51,498 bases of DNA, taken from positions 1 through 51,498 of the forward strand of contig JABHFS010000042.1 in assembly GCA_018672475.1 (NCBI GenBank). The letters run 5' to 3'. A model generated the notes under the pieces. It was not told the DNA's origin and made no database searches. It saw only the letters and a list, made by a program, of their open reading frames with translations. The position numbers and the translations under genes were made by a program. The stretch's first letter is position 1; each line of letters opens with the position of its first letter. Positions 27,433-36,649 of the stretch are shown one piece after another. The DNA comes from Gemmatimonadota bacterium. GTDB taxonomy: Bacteria > Latescibacterota > UBA2968 > UBA8231.

Positions 27433-28575
27433 TTAGGGCTGGCCCTGGACGCAGACGCGTTCGATAAAGCGCGTATAGAGATCGACGCCCTTGCGGAGTT
27501 GGTCTAATTCGATCCACTCATCTACCGTATGGGCTTGCGCGATATTGCCCGGGCCGAGCACGACCATCTGTTTCATCTTCTTGATAAAAGCCATACCGTC
27601 CGTACCGTAGGCGACCGTGGCGGATTTGCGCTTGCCGGCGAGTTTCAGCGCAGTGCCGACCAAGGGGGCGTCGACGGGCGTATAGAGCGGCCGGCCGTGA
27701 TGTCTGAGATCAAAGTGGAGCCCGTGTGTTTTTGCGCTTTTGCGGATGCGGTCGATTAGGTCTTCGGTGTCGATGCCGGGCATCGGTCGGTAGTTAAGAG
27801 TACAGATGCTCTGTACGGGCGTGATATTGGTGGCGCGATTGTGGTCGTTGATGCCGATGCTCAATTCGGAGTGCGGGGGGGTAAATTCCTCATTGCGAAA
27901 ACGGCGGGCACTGAGCACTTGCTCGTATATTTTTTTCATATCCGCTAAAAAGGGGATCATCTTCATATTGGCGTTGAGGCCTTTGAGGCTACTGGTATGC
28001 GCGGCCCGCCCCTTGGAGGTGACACGAATGGCCACCGATCCTTTGTGCGCGTGCACCACGCGTAGGCTAGTGGGTTCGCATATGATACCATAGCCGCTGC
28101 TGGCCTCGGCGAAGAGCTTGGATTTGGCCGTTACGTGTTTGGCGCCGACACCGTAGATTTCCTCGTCGGCAGTGACAACAATATAAAGCGGGGCTGTTAG
28201 CTGCGCGGCTTTAAAGTGGGCGGCGGCGCAGATTGTGGCTGAGAGTGGGCCTTTCATATCGCAGGAACCGCGGCCATAGAGTTTGTCTTTGGCGACCCAA
28301 GGGCTATAGGGGCTGCGGCTCCAGCCATCGTCTGGATTCGCTGGTACCACATCGTTGTGGCTCATCAGTGACAACCCTCCTGTACCTTGGCCGAGTTTGC
28401 CGACGATGGACAATTTAGCGACCCCTGTTGCATCGATGTAGGGGATTTCTTCTATTTGAAAACCCAAACGATCCAGCACCCCGGCGGCATGTTGTGTGAC
28501 CTCGACATTGCTGGTTTGGCTTTCGGAGGGATAGGTGACGAATTCCTTGGTCAATTTGATGACGTCGAGTTTCAT
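27433..28575 (-). CDS. M20-family amidohydrolase (ArgE/DapE-like)
   Basis: The 380-residue protein has the M20 metal and catalytic motifs: SLMSHNDVVPANPDD (metal His and adjacent Asp), YGRGSCDMKGPLSA, and the acidic pair in TADEEIYGVG. An internal dimerisation domain carries VTSKGRAAHTSSLKGLNAN. It is closest in style to acetylornithine deacetylase or succinyl-diaminopimelate desuccinylase, although the alternation of catabolic genes here leaves carboxypeptidase or carbamoylase roles open. No signal peptide is present. Confidence 0.8.
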   Translation of the reverse strand: MKLDVIKLTKEFVTYPSESQTSNVEVTQHAAGVLDRLGFQIEEIPYIDATGVAKLSIVGKLGQGTGGLSLMSHNDVVPANPDDGWSRSPYSPWVAKDKLYGRGSCDMKGPLSATICAAAHFKAAQLTAPLYIVVTADEEIYGVGAKHVTAKSKLFAEASSGYGIICEPTSLRVVHAHKGSVAIRVTSKGRAAHTSSLKGLNANMKMIPFLADMKKIYEQVLSARRFRNEEFTPPHSELSIGINDHNRATNITPVQSICTLNYRPMPGIDTEDLIDRIRKSAKTHGLHFDLRHHGRPLYTPVDAPLVGTALKLAGKRKSATVAYGTDGMAFIKKMKQMVVLGPGNIAQAHTVDEWIELDQLRKGVDLYTRFIERVCVQGQP

Positions 28576-28725
28576 TGCAGATCCGCTTTCGCGAGAGGTG
28601 TGCTTGGCAAAATAAGAAGGTAAATTAGCGAAGGCAAGGGCAAGAGCCTGTTGGCAGCGTGTAAAAAAGAAGATATAAATAAATGCTATTACTGGACTTA
28701 TAAAAATTCACTCAAGGGAATAAAT

Positions 28726-29733
28726 ATGAACAAGCCACCGGAAGAATTCGTCAGAGTAGAAGAAGATCGGCTAATGGATTTTGGCGTAGCTTGTTTTAAA
28801 CAATCCGGCTTAGATGAAGATCATGCCACGCTTTTTACCCGCTTATTGGTCAATTGCGATTTGCGGGGTGTGCGCAGCCATGGCTCGCGCAATTTTAGCG
28901 GTTATTGCAGCGCCTTTGAGACAAAGAGTGCCAATCCCCGACCTAATATTCGAGTGGTACAGGAGACTCCGGCGACCGCGGTGCTTGATGGCGATGGGAC
29001 TTTGGGTTATTGGCCGATGGTAAAGGCTAGTGAATATGCGGTAAAAAAGGCTAAGGCCGTAGGTGTTGGTATGGTTACGGTGCGGCCGATTGGCCACTAT
29101 GGTTCGGCAGGGCACTATACTCGGATCTGCATGGAGCAAGGTTGCATCGGATTTTCGGTGCAGGGGTATATAGGACAGGGTGATGCCGGTGCTGCAGAGG
29201 AGAAACCGCAAATCGGATATTATGGCAACCCGCCGATCTCCTTTGCCATCCCCGGCAATGAAGAGCCGCCTGTGGTGCTCGACGCGGCTACCAGTATTAT
29301 GGCCGATTATCAAAGGGGACCCGAATTTGACGCTATGCTACCGCAAATACCCGCGGCTTTTTTTAAAAGCATCGGCTATACTGCAATTGCCAGTTTGTTG
29401 GGCGGAGGCCTAACGGGCTTTACCTTGCCGGAGTTTGAAGCCGTGCGCCAACAATGGCCCTCGGCGCAGATGGGGGGGATGGTGTTGGCGATTAATATAG
29501 GGTCGGTGGTAGATGAGGCGGTGTTTGGTGCCGAGGTTGACCGGATGGTCAGCGATGTGCGCGATACCTATGCGCCGATGCCGGGTTATGATCGTGCGCT
29601 CTTGCCGGGGGGGATAGAGGAGGAGAAAATGGCGCAATATCGACGCGAGGGGATTCCCTATGGCGAGCCCGAGCAGGATTCGGCGCGCCAGGTGGCTAAG
29701 CGTTTGTCGGTGCCCTTGCCTTGGGAAGAATAA
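28726..29733 (+). CDS. Ldh-family oxidoreductase (malate/L-lactate type)
   Basis: The 335-residue protein belongs to the malate/L-lactate/ureidoglycolate-type dehydrogenase family, which uses NAD(P) without a Rossmann fold. Conserved elements are RGVRSHGSRNFSGY, VRPIGHYGSAGHYTR with the catalytic His, and VLDAATSIMADYQRG. The substrate may be a 2-hydroxy acid or sugar acid. I place the start at 28726, where AAGGGAATAAAT precedes ATG, rather than 75 bases earlier. A convergent terminator follows the stop. Confidence 0.82.
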   Translation: MNKPPEEFVRVEEDRLMDFGVACFKQSGLDEDHATLFTRLLVNCDLRGVRSHGSRNFSGYCSAFETKSANPRPNIRVVQETPATAVLDGDGTLGYWPMVKASEYAVKKAKAVGVGMVTVRPIGHYGSAGHYTRICMEQGCIGFSVQGYIGQGDAGAAEEKPQIGYYGNPPISFAIPGNEEPPVVLDAATSIMADYQRGPEFDAMLPQIPAAFFKSIGYTAIASLLGGGLTGFTLPEFEAVRQQWPSAQMGGMVLAINIGSVVDEAVFGAEVDRMVSDVRDTYAPMPGYDRALLPGGIEEEKMAQYRREGIPYGEPEQDSARQVAKRLSVPLPWEE

Positions 29734-29737
29734 AAAA

Positions 29738-29763
29738 GGCCCGCCACCCGAAGGCGGCGGGCC
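29738..29763 (-). terminator. Terminator between convergent genes
   Basis: GGCCCGCC pairs with GGCGGGCC; the A-tract at 29732-29737 gives a T-tract on the minus strand, ending the DUF5069 gene transcript, and AAAAA follows on the plus side. Confidence 0.75.
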
Positions 29764-29785
29764 AAAAACGGAAGGGTGCGGCCCC

Positions 29786-30220
29786 TTAGCTCAAGGCGTT
29801 GTGCAACTCGGTCCAGTCGTCGAGATTGTTGAGGTTGACGGCATCGAGAATCGAGCCGTCATCGCTCAAACCGGCGGCCGAAAGAATACCGGCGCGGTCT
29901 TCATCGGCGTGGTTATAACCGCGGATTGCGGCGTTGGAGGCGTCGATCTCACTTTGGGGGATCGAACCGCCACGCTGCTCCTTGACCCAGTTCTCAAACG
30001 CGATATAGCTGGGCTTATTGTCCTTGACGAAGGCAACAGCCGCATCGCGGTCGACGCCGAGGCCGTCGAGCACCATCTGGTCAAAACCGCCGCCGCATTC
30101 GGGATAGTCGGCCTGCAATTCGCTGGCGGCGCTCATGCGCAGTTTGGACCAGAGGCGGGGTAGGTGAATCGCGCCAATCGGGCCGGCGATATCAGAGCTA
30201 ATATTGGGAATGATGGCCAT
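29786..30220 (-). CDS. DUF5069-like protein
   Basis: A 144-residue protein with the DUF5069 pattern: LPRLWSKLRMSAASELQ near the start, then YPECGGGFDQMVLDGLGVDR, and a later DAVNLNNLDDW region. Its function is unknown. AGGAG precedes ATG 30220. It stands alone between a convergent dehydrogenase and a divergent Gfo/Idh/MocA gene. Confidence 0.65.
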   Translation of the reverse strand: MAIIPNISSDIAGPIGAIHLPRLWSKLRMSAASELQADYPECGGGFDQMVLDGLGVDRDAAVAFVKDNKPSYIAFENWVKEQRGGSIPQSEIDASNAAIRGYNHADEDRAGILSAAGLSDDGSILDAVNLNNLDDWTELHNALS

Positions 30221-30315
30221 GAGGTTTCTCCTATAAGGTTAGTGGGTTGCCAAAAGCAGCCTAAACGATACTGCCCTACAGGCTCGTTGTCAAACGGTAT
30301 TTAAAGGGGTGAAAG

Positions 30316-31419
30316 ATGGACAAAATACGCTTTGGAATTATTGGTGCAGCAGGCAGAGGCAGCAGTTATGTGCGGACCTTGCAAGCGCATGCCGCTACCG
30401 AAATCACAGCTCTTTGTGATATACGCGCTGAGGAGGTGAGGCAACACGCGGTTGATCTCGGCATCGAGCATGCTTTTACCGACGCCGGCGAGATGATCGA
30501 TGCGGGGGTCGTCGACGCGGTCGTCGTCGGCACGCCGATGCCCTTCCACGCCTCCCAAGCGATCAGGGCGCTGGAGAGCGATATCCACGTGCTCAGCGAG
30601 GTGACGGCGGGGGTGTCGGTCGAGGAATGCCGCGATTTGGTCAAGGCGGTGAGGCGCAGCAAAGGGGTGTATATGATGGCCGAGAATTTTACCTATATGA
30701 AGTCAAATGTACTGGTGCGCGAATTGGTGCGGCGCGGTTTTTTTGGCGACATCTATTACGCTGAGGGCGCCTATATACACGAGTTGAAAGAGCTCAACGA
30801 GGTCACGCGTTGGCGCCGGCACTGGCAGACCGGGATTAATGGTTGCACCTATCCGACGCATAGTCTGGGACCGGTATTGACCTGGTTCGAAGGGCAAAGG
30901 GTCGTTGCGGTTAATGCAGTGGGCACGGGGCATCATTATCGCGATCCACGAGAAAATCTCTATGAGATGGAAGATTCGGTGACCATGATGTGCCGGTTGT
31001 CCGGCGGTGGGCTGGCGCAGATTCGGGTCGATATGCTCTCGGACCGACCGCACCATATGACGCATTACGCGCTACAAGGCACGGACGGATCCTATGAATC
31101 AGCGGACGGCTTCGAGGCGCCGGCCAAGATCTGGCTGCGCAGTCGCAACGCCGAACAGCGTTGGGAGCATTTAGACAAACTGGAGGAGTTTTTGCCCGAG
31201 TACTGGCGCAACCCGCCGGAGGACGCGTTGAAGGCCGGGCATGGCGGGGGGGATTATTGGGAAGTGCAGGACTTTGTTGCGGCGATCCGGGGGGAGGCCG
31301 ATCCGGCAGTGGGCATTGACTTGGCGATGGATATGACTTTGCCCGGTTTGATCAGCCAACAGTCGATCGCACAGGGATCGACTTGGGTGGCGGTACCCGA
31401 TTCGCGCAATTGGACTTGA
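30316..31419 (+). CDS. Gfo/Idh/MocA-family dehydrogenase
   Basis: The 367-residue protein has the N-terminal Rossmann motif FGIIGAAGRGSSYVRTL, the family EXP-like region in LSEVTAGVSVEECRDLV, and a C-terminal alpha/beta domain with RRHWQTGINGCTYPTHSLGP. Family members oxidise sugars, inositols or related polyols with NAD(P). A GGGGTGAAAG site precedes the start. It is 11 bases ahead of the glycosidase-like protein, so joint sugar processing is plausible. Confidence 0.85.
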   Translation: MDKIRFGIIGAAGRGSSYVRTLQAHAATEITALCDIRAEEVRQHAVDLGIEHAFTDAGEMIDAGVVDAVVVGTPMPFHASQAIRALESDIHVLSEVTAGVSVEECRDLVKAVRRSKGVYMMAENFTYMKSNVLVRELVRRGFFGDIYYAEGAYIHELKELNEVTRWRRHWQTGINGCTYPTHSLGPVLTWFEGQRVVAVNAVGTGHHYRDPRENLYEMEDSVTMMCRLSGGGLAQIRVDMLSDRPHHMTHYALQGTDGSYESADGFEAPAKIWLRSRNAEQRWEHLDKLEEFLPEYWRNPPEDALKAGHGGGDYWEVQDFVAAIRGEADPAVGIDLAMDMTLPGLISQQSIAQGSTWVAVPDSRNWT

Positions 31420-31430
31420 GGAGAGTGCAT

Positions 31431-33014
31431 ATGTCCACACCCAAGATCATGTTTTACCACGACGGGCGGCACCCGTTGATTTATAGGTACGAGCCGCCGA
31501 TGCAGCCGGAGGAATACGAGCAGGGGGTGGATGAGTTATTGGGCACGCCGGTCGAGGCGATAATGTTTTGCCTCGGTGATGGAAGGACGGTTTTGCACGA
31601 TACAGAGGTCGGTGAGTTGTGGGGGCACAATAGAAAGAAGTGGCCGCATTTAATCTTTCGCCGGGCTCACCAGAATGCCAGCGGTCTGATCCGCAAGGGG
31701 CACGACCCTTTGCGGATGATATGCGATCGGGCGCACCAATATGGCAAGTTGGTCTATCCGACGCTTTTGCTGCAACAAGGTCGTGGATCGTGGGACGAGG
31801 ATGTGCGCTGTTCGGACTTTCGCTTTGAAAATCCGCAGCTCGAGATTGGCGCACGGGGTGATTTGCCAGAAGGATATCCCGGATCTACATGCCTCGATTT
31901 CAAACATCGCGAAGTCCGGGATGAACGTTTTGAGCTCATAGCGGAGACGCTTAGAAAATACCCAGTTGACGGCTTCGAACTGCAAATGAATTATCAGCCC
32001 TATTATTTCCATCCCGATGAGATCGACGCGGGTCGCCAGATCATGACGGATTGGATTCGCAAGGTACACCGCGCGCTCAAACGCAGCGGGCGCAAGCGCG
32101 AATTGGCCATTCGCATACCCTCGAGTATAGAGGGATGTTACGAGGTTGGGATGGATATCAAAGCCTGGCTCAAGGAGGGTCTCGTCGATGTGTTGATCGG
32201 CCAGACCTTTTCCGGACCCGAGCTATTGGATTCGACGGTTGATTTTAGCCCGTTGGTCAAAGCGGCCAAAGGTACGGGCTGTCGGGTGCACGCGGCGTTG
32301 CAAAGTTTTGTGGATTCAGATCGCTTGGGGGAGGCGACAATCGAGATGGTGCGTGCGGCTGCTTGTAATTATTGGGCGCAGGGCGTCGACGGGCTTTATC
32401 TTGCGCACTGGTTCGGAAACTGGCCCTATCAAGCTTCCTTCTATGAGAAGTTGCGGGAATTGCCCTATCCGGAAGTCATGACTGCCAAGGACAAGATTTA
32501 TTATGTGCCGACGGTAACCGGGCGCCACCCCGAGCCGGAGACCGAACCGGGTTTGGCGATGCAGTTGCCGGTCTATTTAAAGAAGGGCGGTCGAGCCAGC
32601 ATAACGCTGCCGATTAGCGATGATTTGAAGCGCTGGGCGAAGGTCGGTCGAGTGCACGAGGTATTGCTCAGGGTGCGGATAATGGGCACTACCGAAAGAG
32701 ACCGGTTGCGCTTTCTATTGAACGGCAAGGAGCTGCCCGCGGTTTTATTGCGTCAGATCAACGAGTTGTACCGGATGTCGGCGCCCCGCTATCGCACGGG
32801 GTCTGGTTATTGGCATGTGTTCAAGTTGGATAAGGCGCATTGGCCGAAGATGGGCGAAAATAAAATCGAGATCGAGTTGCTGAAACGGGATGCGCAGGCG
32901 CTGCCGGAGCTTTTCGTTCGCGACATTGAATTGCAAATAAAATATCTGATGGGGCGCAATTTTCACCGTGGCCAGGATATGGATCTGGGACCATGTGAAC
33001 CCTTGGGGATATAG
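31431..33014 (+). CDS. TIM-barrel glycoside-hydrolase-like protein
   Basis: A 527-residue protein paralogous to that at 41510-43057: both carry an SIEGC motif with an adjoining acidic segment (IPSSIEGCYEVGMDIKAWLK here, VAGSIEGCQRIGYDVETW there) and VDVLI/IDVLI strands. The barrel includes DGFELQMNYQPYYFHPDEID, and a beta-rich C-terminal domain begins about residue 380. I infer a divergent glycosidase or carbohydrate-binding enzyme; catalytic acids cannot be named with certainty. GAGGAG precedes the ATG, and the next gene follows the stop by 87 bases. The protein lacks a signal peptide. Confidence 0.55.
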   Translation: MSTPKIMFYHDGRHPLIYRYEPPMQPEEYEQGVDELLGTPVEAIMFCLGDGRTVLHDTEVGELWGHNRKKWPHLIFRRAHQNASGLIRKGHDPLRMICDRAHQYGKLVYPTLLLQQGRGSWDEDVRCSDFRFENPQLEIGARGDLPEGYPGSTCLDFKHREVRDERFELIAETLRKYPVDGFELQMNYQPYYFHPDEIDAGRQIMTDWIRKVHRALKRSGRKRELAIRIPSSIEGCYEVGMDIKAWLKEGLVDVLIGQTFSGPELLDSTVDFSPLVKAAKGTGCRVHAALQSFVDSDRLGEATIEMVRAAACNYWAQGVDGLYLAHWFGNWPYQASFYEKLRELPYPEVMTAKDKIYYVPTVTGRHPEPETEPGLAMQLPVYLKKGGRASITLPISDDLKRWAKVGRVHEVLLRVRIMGTTERDRLRFLLNGKELPAVLLRQINELYRMSAPRYRTGSGYWHVFKLDKAHWPKMGENKIEIELLKRDAQALPELFVRDIELQIKYLMGRNFHRGQDMDLGPCEPLGI

Positions 33015-33100
33015 ATGCAGGTGGCATTGAGGTGGCTGCGCTCTGAGGTTTATTCTTGCACGGTTTTTTGCCGCGTAACATTGTTAGGTGGAGGAAAGTG

Positions 33101-33835
33101 ATGGAGGAGAGCCTCGATTTTTTTCGCGACAACGGCTATCTCGTGGTGGCCGATGTATTGTCACCGCAAGAGCTTGCAGGTCTCAACGAGGCCATCGACC
33201 GCGATCGTCAGCTCTATCCGCCATTGTGGCGCGGACGCAAGGAGGGAGGGCGCTTCCAGAGCGTTTCATCTTTGTTGAGTTCACGCGCTTTTGATGGGAC
33301 GATTCGGCATGCGAAGATCTTGCCATTGGTTGAAGCGCTGATGGGGCCGAAGCTTTGTTTTGATGAATTCTCGGTGATGGTTCGGGAGTCTTTGGCGGGT
33401 GAACCGCCGGCGGCTGGTTGGCACCGCGATGCGGCACATGGGCCTGAACATCCGCTGGCTCTGAAGAATTTATCGCTTATCTATTATCTAACGGACGTCG
33501 ACGCTAAGAATCATTGTTTTGCTATTATGCCCGAAGGAGTAGAGGCCAAACGGACGGAGCAACCGGAGCCTATCGACCCGGGGCGCTGTGTCGAGCTCTT
33601 TGGACGGGCAGGCACAGCGATTCTGTTTAATGCCGGTAGCGGGCATGCCGGGATAGTCAAAACAACCGAGCAAGAGCGGCGGACGATACACATATATTAT
33701 GGCCATAGCTCACAAGCGGCTTTAAGCAACCACACCATCGTGCCGCGCCGTCTTGCACAAGGGGGGGACGAGTCTTCACGTACCTTTTACGGGCGGCCGA
33801 ACTTGGCGACCCAACTAGTCCTTGCCAATTTTTAA
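33101..33835 (+). CDS. Phytanoyl-CoA dioxygenase (PhyH) family protein
   Basis: The 244-residue protein is an Fe(II)/2-oxoglutarate oxygenase. The HxD iron motif is in WHRDAAHGPEHP, the distal iron His in SGHAGIVKTTEQERRTIHIY, and the Arg there binds 2-oxoglutarate. The start DFFRDNGYLVVADVLSPQEL is typical of PhyH. GGAGG precedes ATG 33101; an upstream ATG at 33056 lacks support. PhyH proteins hydroxylate diverse small molecules; the substrate here is unknown. Confidence 0.85.
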   Translation: MEESLDFFRDNGYLVVADVLSPQELAGLNEAIDRDRQLYPPLWRGRKEGGRFQSVSSLLSSRAFDGTIRHAKILPLVEALMGPKLCFDEFSVMVRESLAGEPPAAGWHRDAAHGPEHPLALKNLSLIYYLTDVDAKNHCFAIMPEGVEAKRTEQPEPIDPGRCVELFGRAGTAILFNAGSGHAGIVKTTEQERRTIHIYYGHSSQAALSNHTIVPRRLAQGGDESSRTFYGRPNLATQLVLANF

Positions 33836-33858
33836 ATGCGCAAAAGGGAGATCTATAA

Positions 33859-34140
33859 ATGAAAGCAACCTGGAACGGAGCCGTATTGGCCGAGAGCGAA
33901 GAGACGGTTGTTGTCGAGGGGAACCACTATTTTCCACCGGCCTCTATTCACGAGAGTTATTTTCGCCCGAGCGAGCAACGTACGGTATGCGGATGGAAGG
34001 GCCAGGCCAGTTATTATAATATCGTCGTCGACGGCGAAGAAAATACGGGCGCGGCCTGGTCCTATCTGGAACCGCTAGCGGCGGCGAACGAGATCGGCGG
34101 CTATATCGCCTTTTGGAGCGGGGTCGAAGTCGAATCGTAG
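33859..34140 (+). CDS. DUF427 domain protein
   Basis: A 93-residue protein with the DUF427 pattern: WNGAVLAESEETVVVEGNHY, SYFRPSEQRTVCGWKGQASY and a terminal AFWSGVEV. The family is small, beta-rich and without a firm function. AGGGAG lies before the ATG, 24 bases after the PhyH gene. Confidence 0.85.
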   Translation: MKATWNGAVLAESEETVVVEGNHYFPPASIHESYFRPSEQRTVCGWKGQASYYNIVVDGEENTGAAWSYLEPLAAANEIGGYIAFWSGVEVES

Positions 34141-34224
34141 GATATGCTGGATGAGTGTATTACCTGTCTGGCGGTGCGAACATCCGTAGACATTGCCGGA
34201 TCCCGTCTTGGGGCCGGTGATTTT

Positions 34225-34698
34225 TTATGTGAGAAAGGATGGCACATTTTCGATAAAGGCCGGCATCGATTGGCAGATATGATCGACGACGAAACCAATA
34301 TGTCGGTCGCGTGCGCTGGGATTGTCGGCGAAGTCGGGCACGGCCTCATTGGTGTCGAGTACCGGTTCCGAACGCCGATGGCAGATCTCATTGAAGAGTG
34401 GGGGCTGTTCGCCGAAATGTGCGCTTATAAATTCTTGATGGTCACAGCCCATTGCCACCAGCAATTCCGATTCGACAAATAACTCGGGCACGATGCGGCG
34501 TTGTTGGTGCTGCGTCGGGTCAATATCGTATTGTTGCAGGCATTGCAAGACGAGGGGGACGATAGCCTGGGGATTGGCTTGGGTTCCGGCGGAGGCGACC
34601 TGATAAGGCGAATGCTGGCCCAGCGCTTTTTTTAGCGCGTATTCGGCGATCATGCTGCGAAAGATATTGCCGGTGCAAACGAAGAGAATGCTTTTCAC
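34225..34698 (-). CDS. Low-molecular-weight protein phosphatase (LMW-PTP/arsenate reductase-like)
   Basis: The 157-residue protein has the signature P-loop FVCTGNIFRSMIAEYAL near the start, with the C-x5-R catalytic cysteine and arginine, and a C-terminal VPDFADNPSAR that can supply the acid Asp. The family removes phosphate from protein tyrosine or arginine or reduces arsenate. I start it at GTG 34698; an upstream ATG would overlap the amidohydrolase. It lies 37 bases after that gene. Confidence 0.8.
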   Translation of the reverse strand: MKSILFVCTGNIFRSMIAEYALKKALGQHSPYQVASAGTQANPQAIVPLVLQCLQQYDIDPTQHQQRRIVPELFVESELLVAMGCDHQEFISAHFGEQPPLFNEICHRRSEPVLDTNEAVPDFADNPSARDRHIGFVVDHICQSMPAFIENVPSFLT

Positions 34699-34735
34699 AG
34701 GCCTATCTCGGGCGTCTTGTCGATCTCTTGGGCGA

Positions 34736-35980
34736 TCAAAGCACGCGCACTCCGCTTTGGAAGACGGCGACCACTTCACTGAGTGCTAGCACATCCTCGG
34801 TCGGGTCGCCTTTGAAGGCTGCCAAATCGGCGATCTTACCGACTTCGATGGTGCCGATCTCTTGTTCTAGGCCCAGCGCTGCGGCCGAAATGCTGGTCGC
34901 CGAGAGCAGGGCTTCACCTGGAGTAAAACCCACTTGGACCAGGAGTCTCAGGTCGTAATCGAGGTGGCCAAAAGCCAGGCTGCCCACCCCGGAGTCGGTA
35001 CCGGGTACGATGCGTTCCATTTTGCAGTGATCGAGCATGCGCCGCATGACTTCGAGTCGGGTTTCGGCGCGCGATTCCAGCGCCTGTAATTCGGCCTGTT
35101 CTTTTTTGTTTAGAAAACCAGTAGTCCGTTGGCCCTGCAATTCGACGATGCGTCCATATTTTGTCCAGGCCTGTAGGGTCGGGCTGATCCAGGTGCCGCA
35201 TTCGGCCATTTTATCGGCGAGATCGGGGTCGAAGCGCATTTCATTGTCGGGATCGAGAAACTCGGCGTGTTCTATCAGGTCGATGCCCGCTTCGACCGCC
35301 CGCTGCATCGATTCTTTGGCGCGGCAATGCGCGGCGGTGAGTTTGTGAAAGTGGTGTGCTTCGTGTACGGCGGCGTGTAATTCGTCGACGCTGTAGGAAG
35401 CGCGACCAGGGATCGTGTTGGAGGTGCCGCCGCCTGAGGCCATGATCTTTAGATAGTCCGCGCCTTCATGTACCAAGCGGCGAACCGAGCGGCGGATCTC
35501 GTTGGGCCCGTCGGCTTCTTCGTTGCACATATGAAAATGCCCACCGCTACAAGTGATCGGGCGGCCGGAGACCTGCATGCGGGGGCCGGCGATATAGCTT
35601 CGGGCGATGCCTTCCTTGAGTATGAAACCAACCTTGTTGCGCGCACCGTGTTCGCGCAGAGTGGTGATGCCGGCGGCCAAGTGCAATTGCAGATTGCGGG
35701 CGCCTGTCAACACCATCATTTCATCGGTCTCGGAAAACATCTGTGCATAATCGCGGCCGTCACCGGCCAAGCTTAAGTGGGTGTGGCCGTCGATCAGACC
35801 TGGGGTCAGGGTCGCGTCGCCCAGGTCGACCGTCTCGGTGCCGGGGGGGGCATTCTGGGTGATTTCTTCGGCGGAGCCAACCGCCTGGATGCGATCTTCC
35901 GTTACGAGCACGGCTTGATTGGCTTTAGAGGAAGTTGAAAGGCCGTCGGCTAGGCGGGCGGCGCGGATGAGCGTTGTCAT
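34736..35980 (-). CDS. Metal-dependent amidohydrolase (prolidase/imidazolonepropionase-like)
   Basis: The 414-residue protein has the metal-site motif PGLIDGHTHLSLAGDG, a candidate bridging Lys in YLKIMASGGG, the His motifs TAAHCRAKESM and DLIEHAEFLD, and the final Asp in PGTDSGVGSL. Relatives include Xaa-Pro dipeptidases, imidazolonepropionase-like enzymes and organophosphate-degrading proteins. No signal peptide. It may share a transcript with the uracil-DNA glycosylase 13 bases upstream and with the LMW-PTP downstream. Confidence 0.82.
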   Translation of the reverse strand: MTTLIRAARLADGLSTSSKANQAVLVTEDRIQAVGSAEEITQNAPPGTETVDLGDATLTPGLIDGHTHLSLAGDGRDYAQMFSETDEMMVLTGARNLQLHLAAGITTLREHGARNKVGFILKEGIARSYIAGPRMQVSGRPITCSGGHFHMCNEEADGPNEIRRSVRRLVHEGADYLKIMASGGGTSNTIPGRASYSVDELHAAVHEAHHFHKLTAAHCRAKESMQRAVEAGIDLIEHAEFLDPDNEMRFDPDLADKMAECGTWISPTLQAWTKYGRIVELQGQRTTGFLNKKEQAELQALESRAETRLEVMRRMLDHCKMERIVPGTDSGVGSLAFGHLDYDLRLLVQVGFTPGEALLSATSISAAALGLEQEIGTIEVGKIADLAAFKGDPTEDVLALSEVVAVFQSGVRVL

Positions 35981-35993
35981 GGCGACGGTTTCC

Positions 35994-36644
35994 TTACCAG
36001 ATGATGGGGTCGTTCGCGTATTGCTTGAGATAGGCGTTGGTGCGGGAAAAATGCCGGCAGCCGAAAAAACCGCGATAGGCCGAAAGCGGCGAGGGATGCA
36101 CTGTTTCGAGCACTAGATGCCGGTCGCGATCGACAAGTATGCCTTTTTTTTGCGCGTGCGCGCCCCAAAGCAGGAAGACCAACTGTTGACGCTCAGCGCT
36201 GAGCGTCGCGACGATTTGATCGGTTAAAGTCTGCCAGCCGAGATGCTGGTGCGATCCAGCTTTGCCTTCAGCGACGGTCAGTGTCGCATTGAGCAGCAAT
36301 ACGCCCTGATTAGCCCAGCGGCTTAGGTCTGTGAGCATAGCCCGATCCGCCCCCTCGTATATATCAGCGCAAATTTCCTTGAATATATTGCGCAGCGACG
36401 GCGGTGTCTTGACCCCGTCCGGCACAGAAAAGGCCAAGCCGTGCGCCTGGCCGGCGCCGTGATAGGGGTCTTGGCCTAATAACACGACTTTTACGTGGTC
36501 AAAAGACGTGAGTTGCAGCGCGCGGAAGATTTCGTCTTGCGCGGGGAATACGCTTTGGCTTTGCCGCAGGCCGACTACTCGGTCTAAGAGCGGTCGATCG
36601 TGCCCGTCGCAAAAAAAAGGTATGGCTTTAATCCAGGAATCCAC
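35994..36644 (-). CDS. ung: Uracil-DNA glycosylase
   Basis: The 216-residue protein removes uracil from DNA. It has the catalytic GQDPYHGAGQAHGLAFSV, the PPSLRNIFKEI segment, and the intercalation loop HPSPLSAYRGFFG. Length agrees with family 1 UDG. I use GTG 36644; a longer reading would overlap the upstream dehydrogenase by almost 200 bases and add no conserved sequence. It lies immediately downstream of that gene on the minus strand. Confidence 0.95.
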   Translation of the reverse strand: MDSWIKAIPFFCDGHDRPLLDRVVGLRQSQSVFPAQDEIFRALQLTSFDHVKVVLLGQDPYHGAGQAHGLAFSVPDGVKTPPSLRNIFKEICADIYEGADRAMLTDLSRWANQGVLLLNATLTVAEGKAGSHQHLGWQTLTDQIVATLSAERQQLVFLLWGAHAQKKGILVDRDRHLVLETVHPSPLSAYRGFFGCRHFSRTNAYLKQYANDPIIW

Positions 36645-36649
36645 GACGG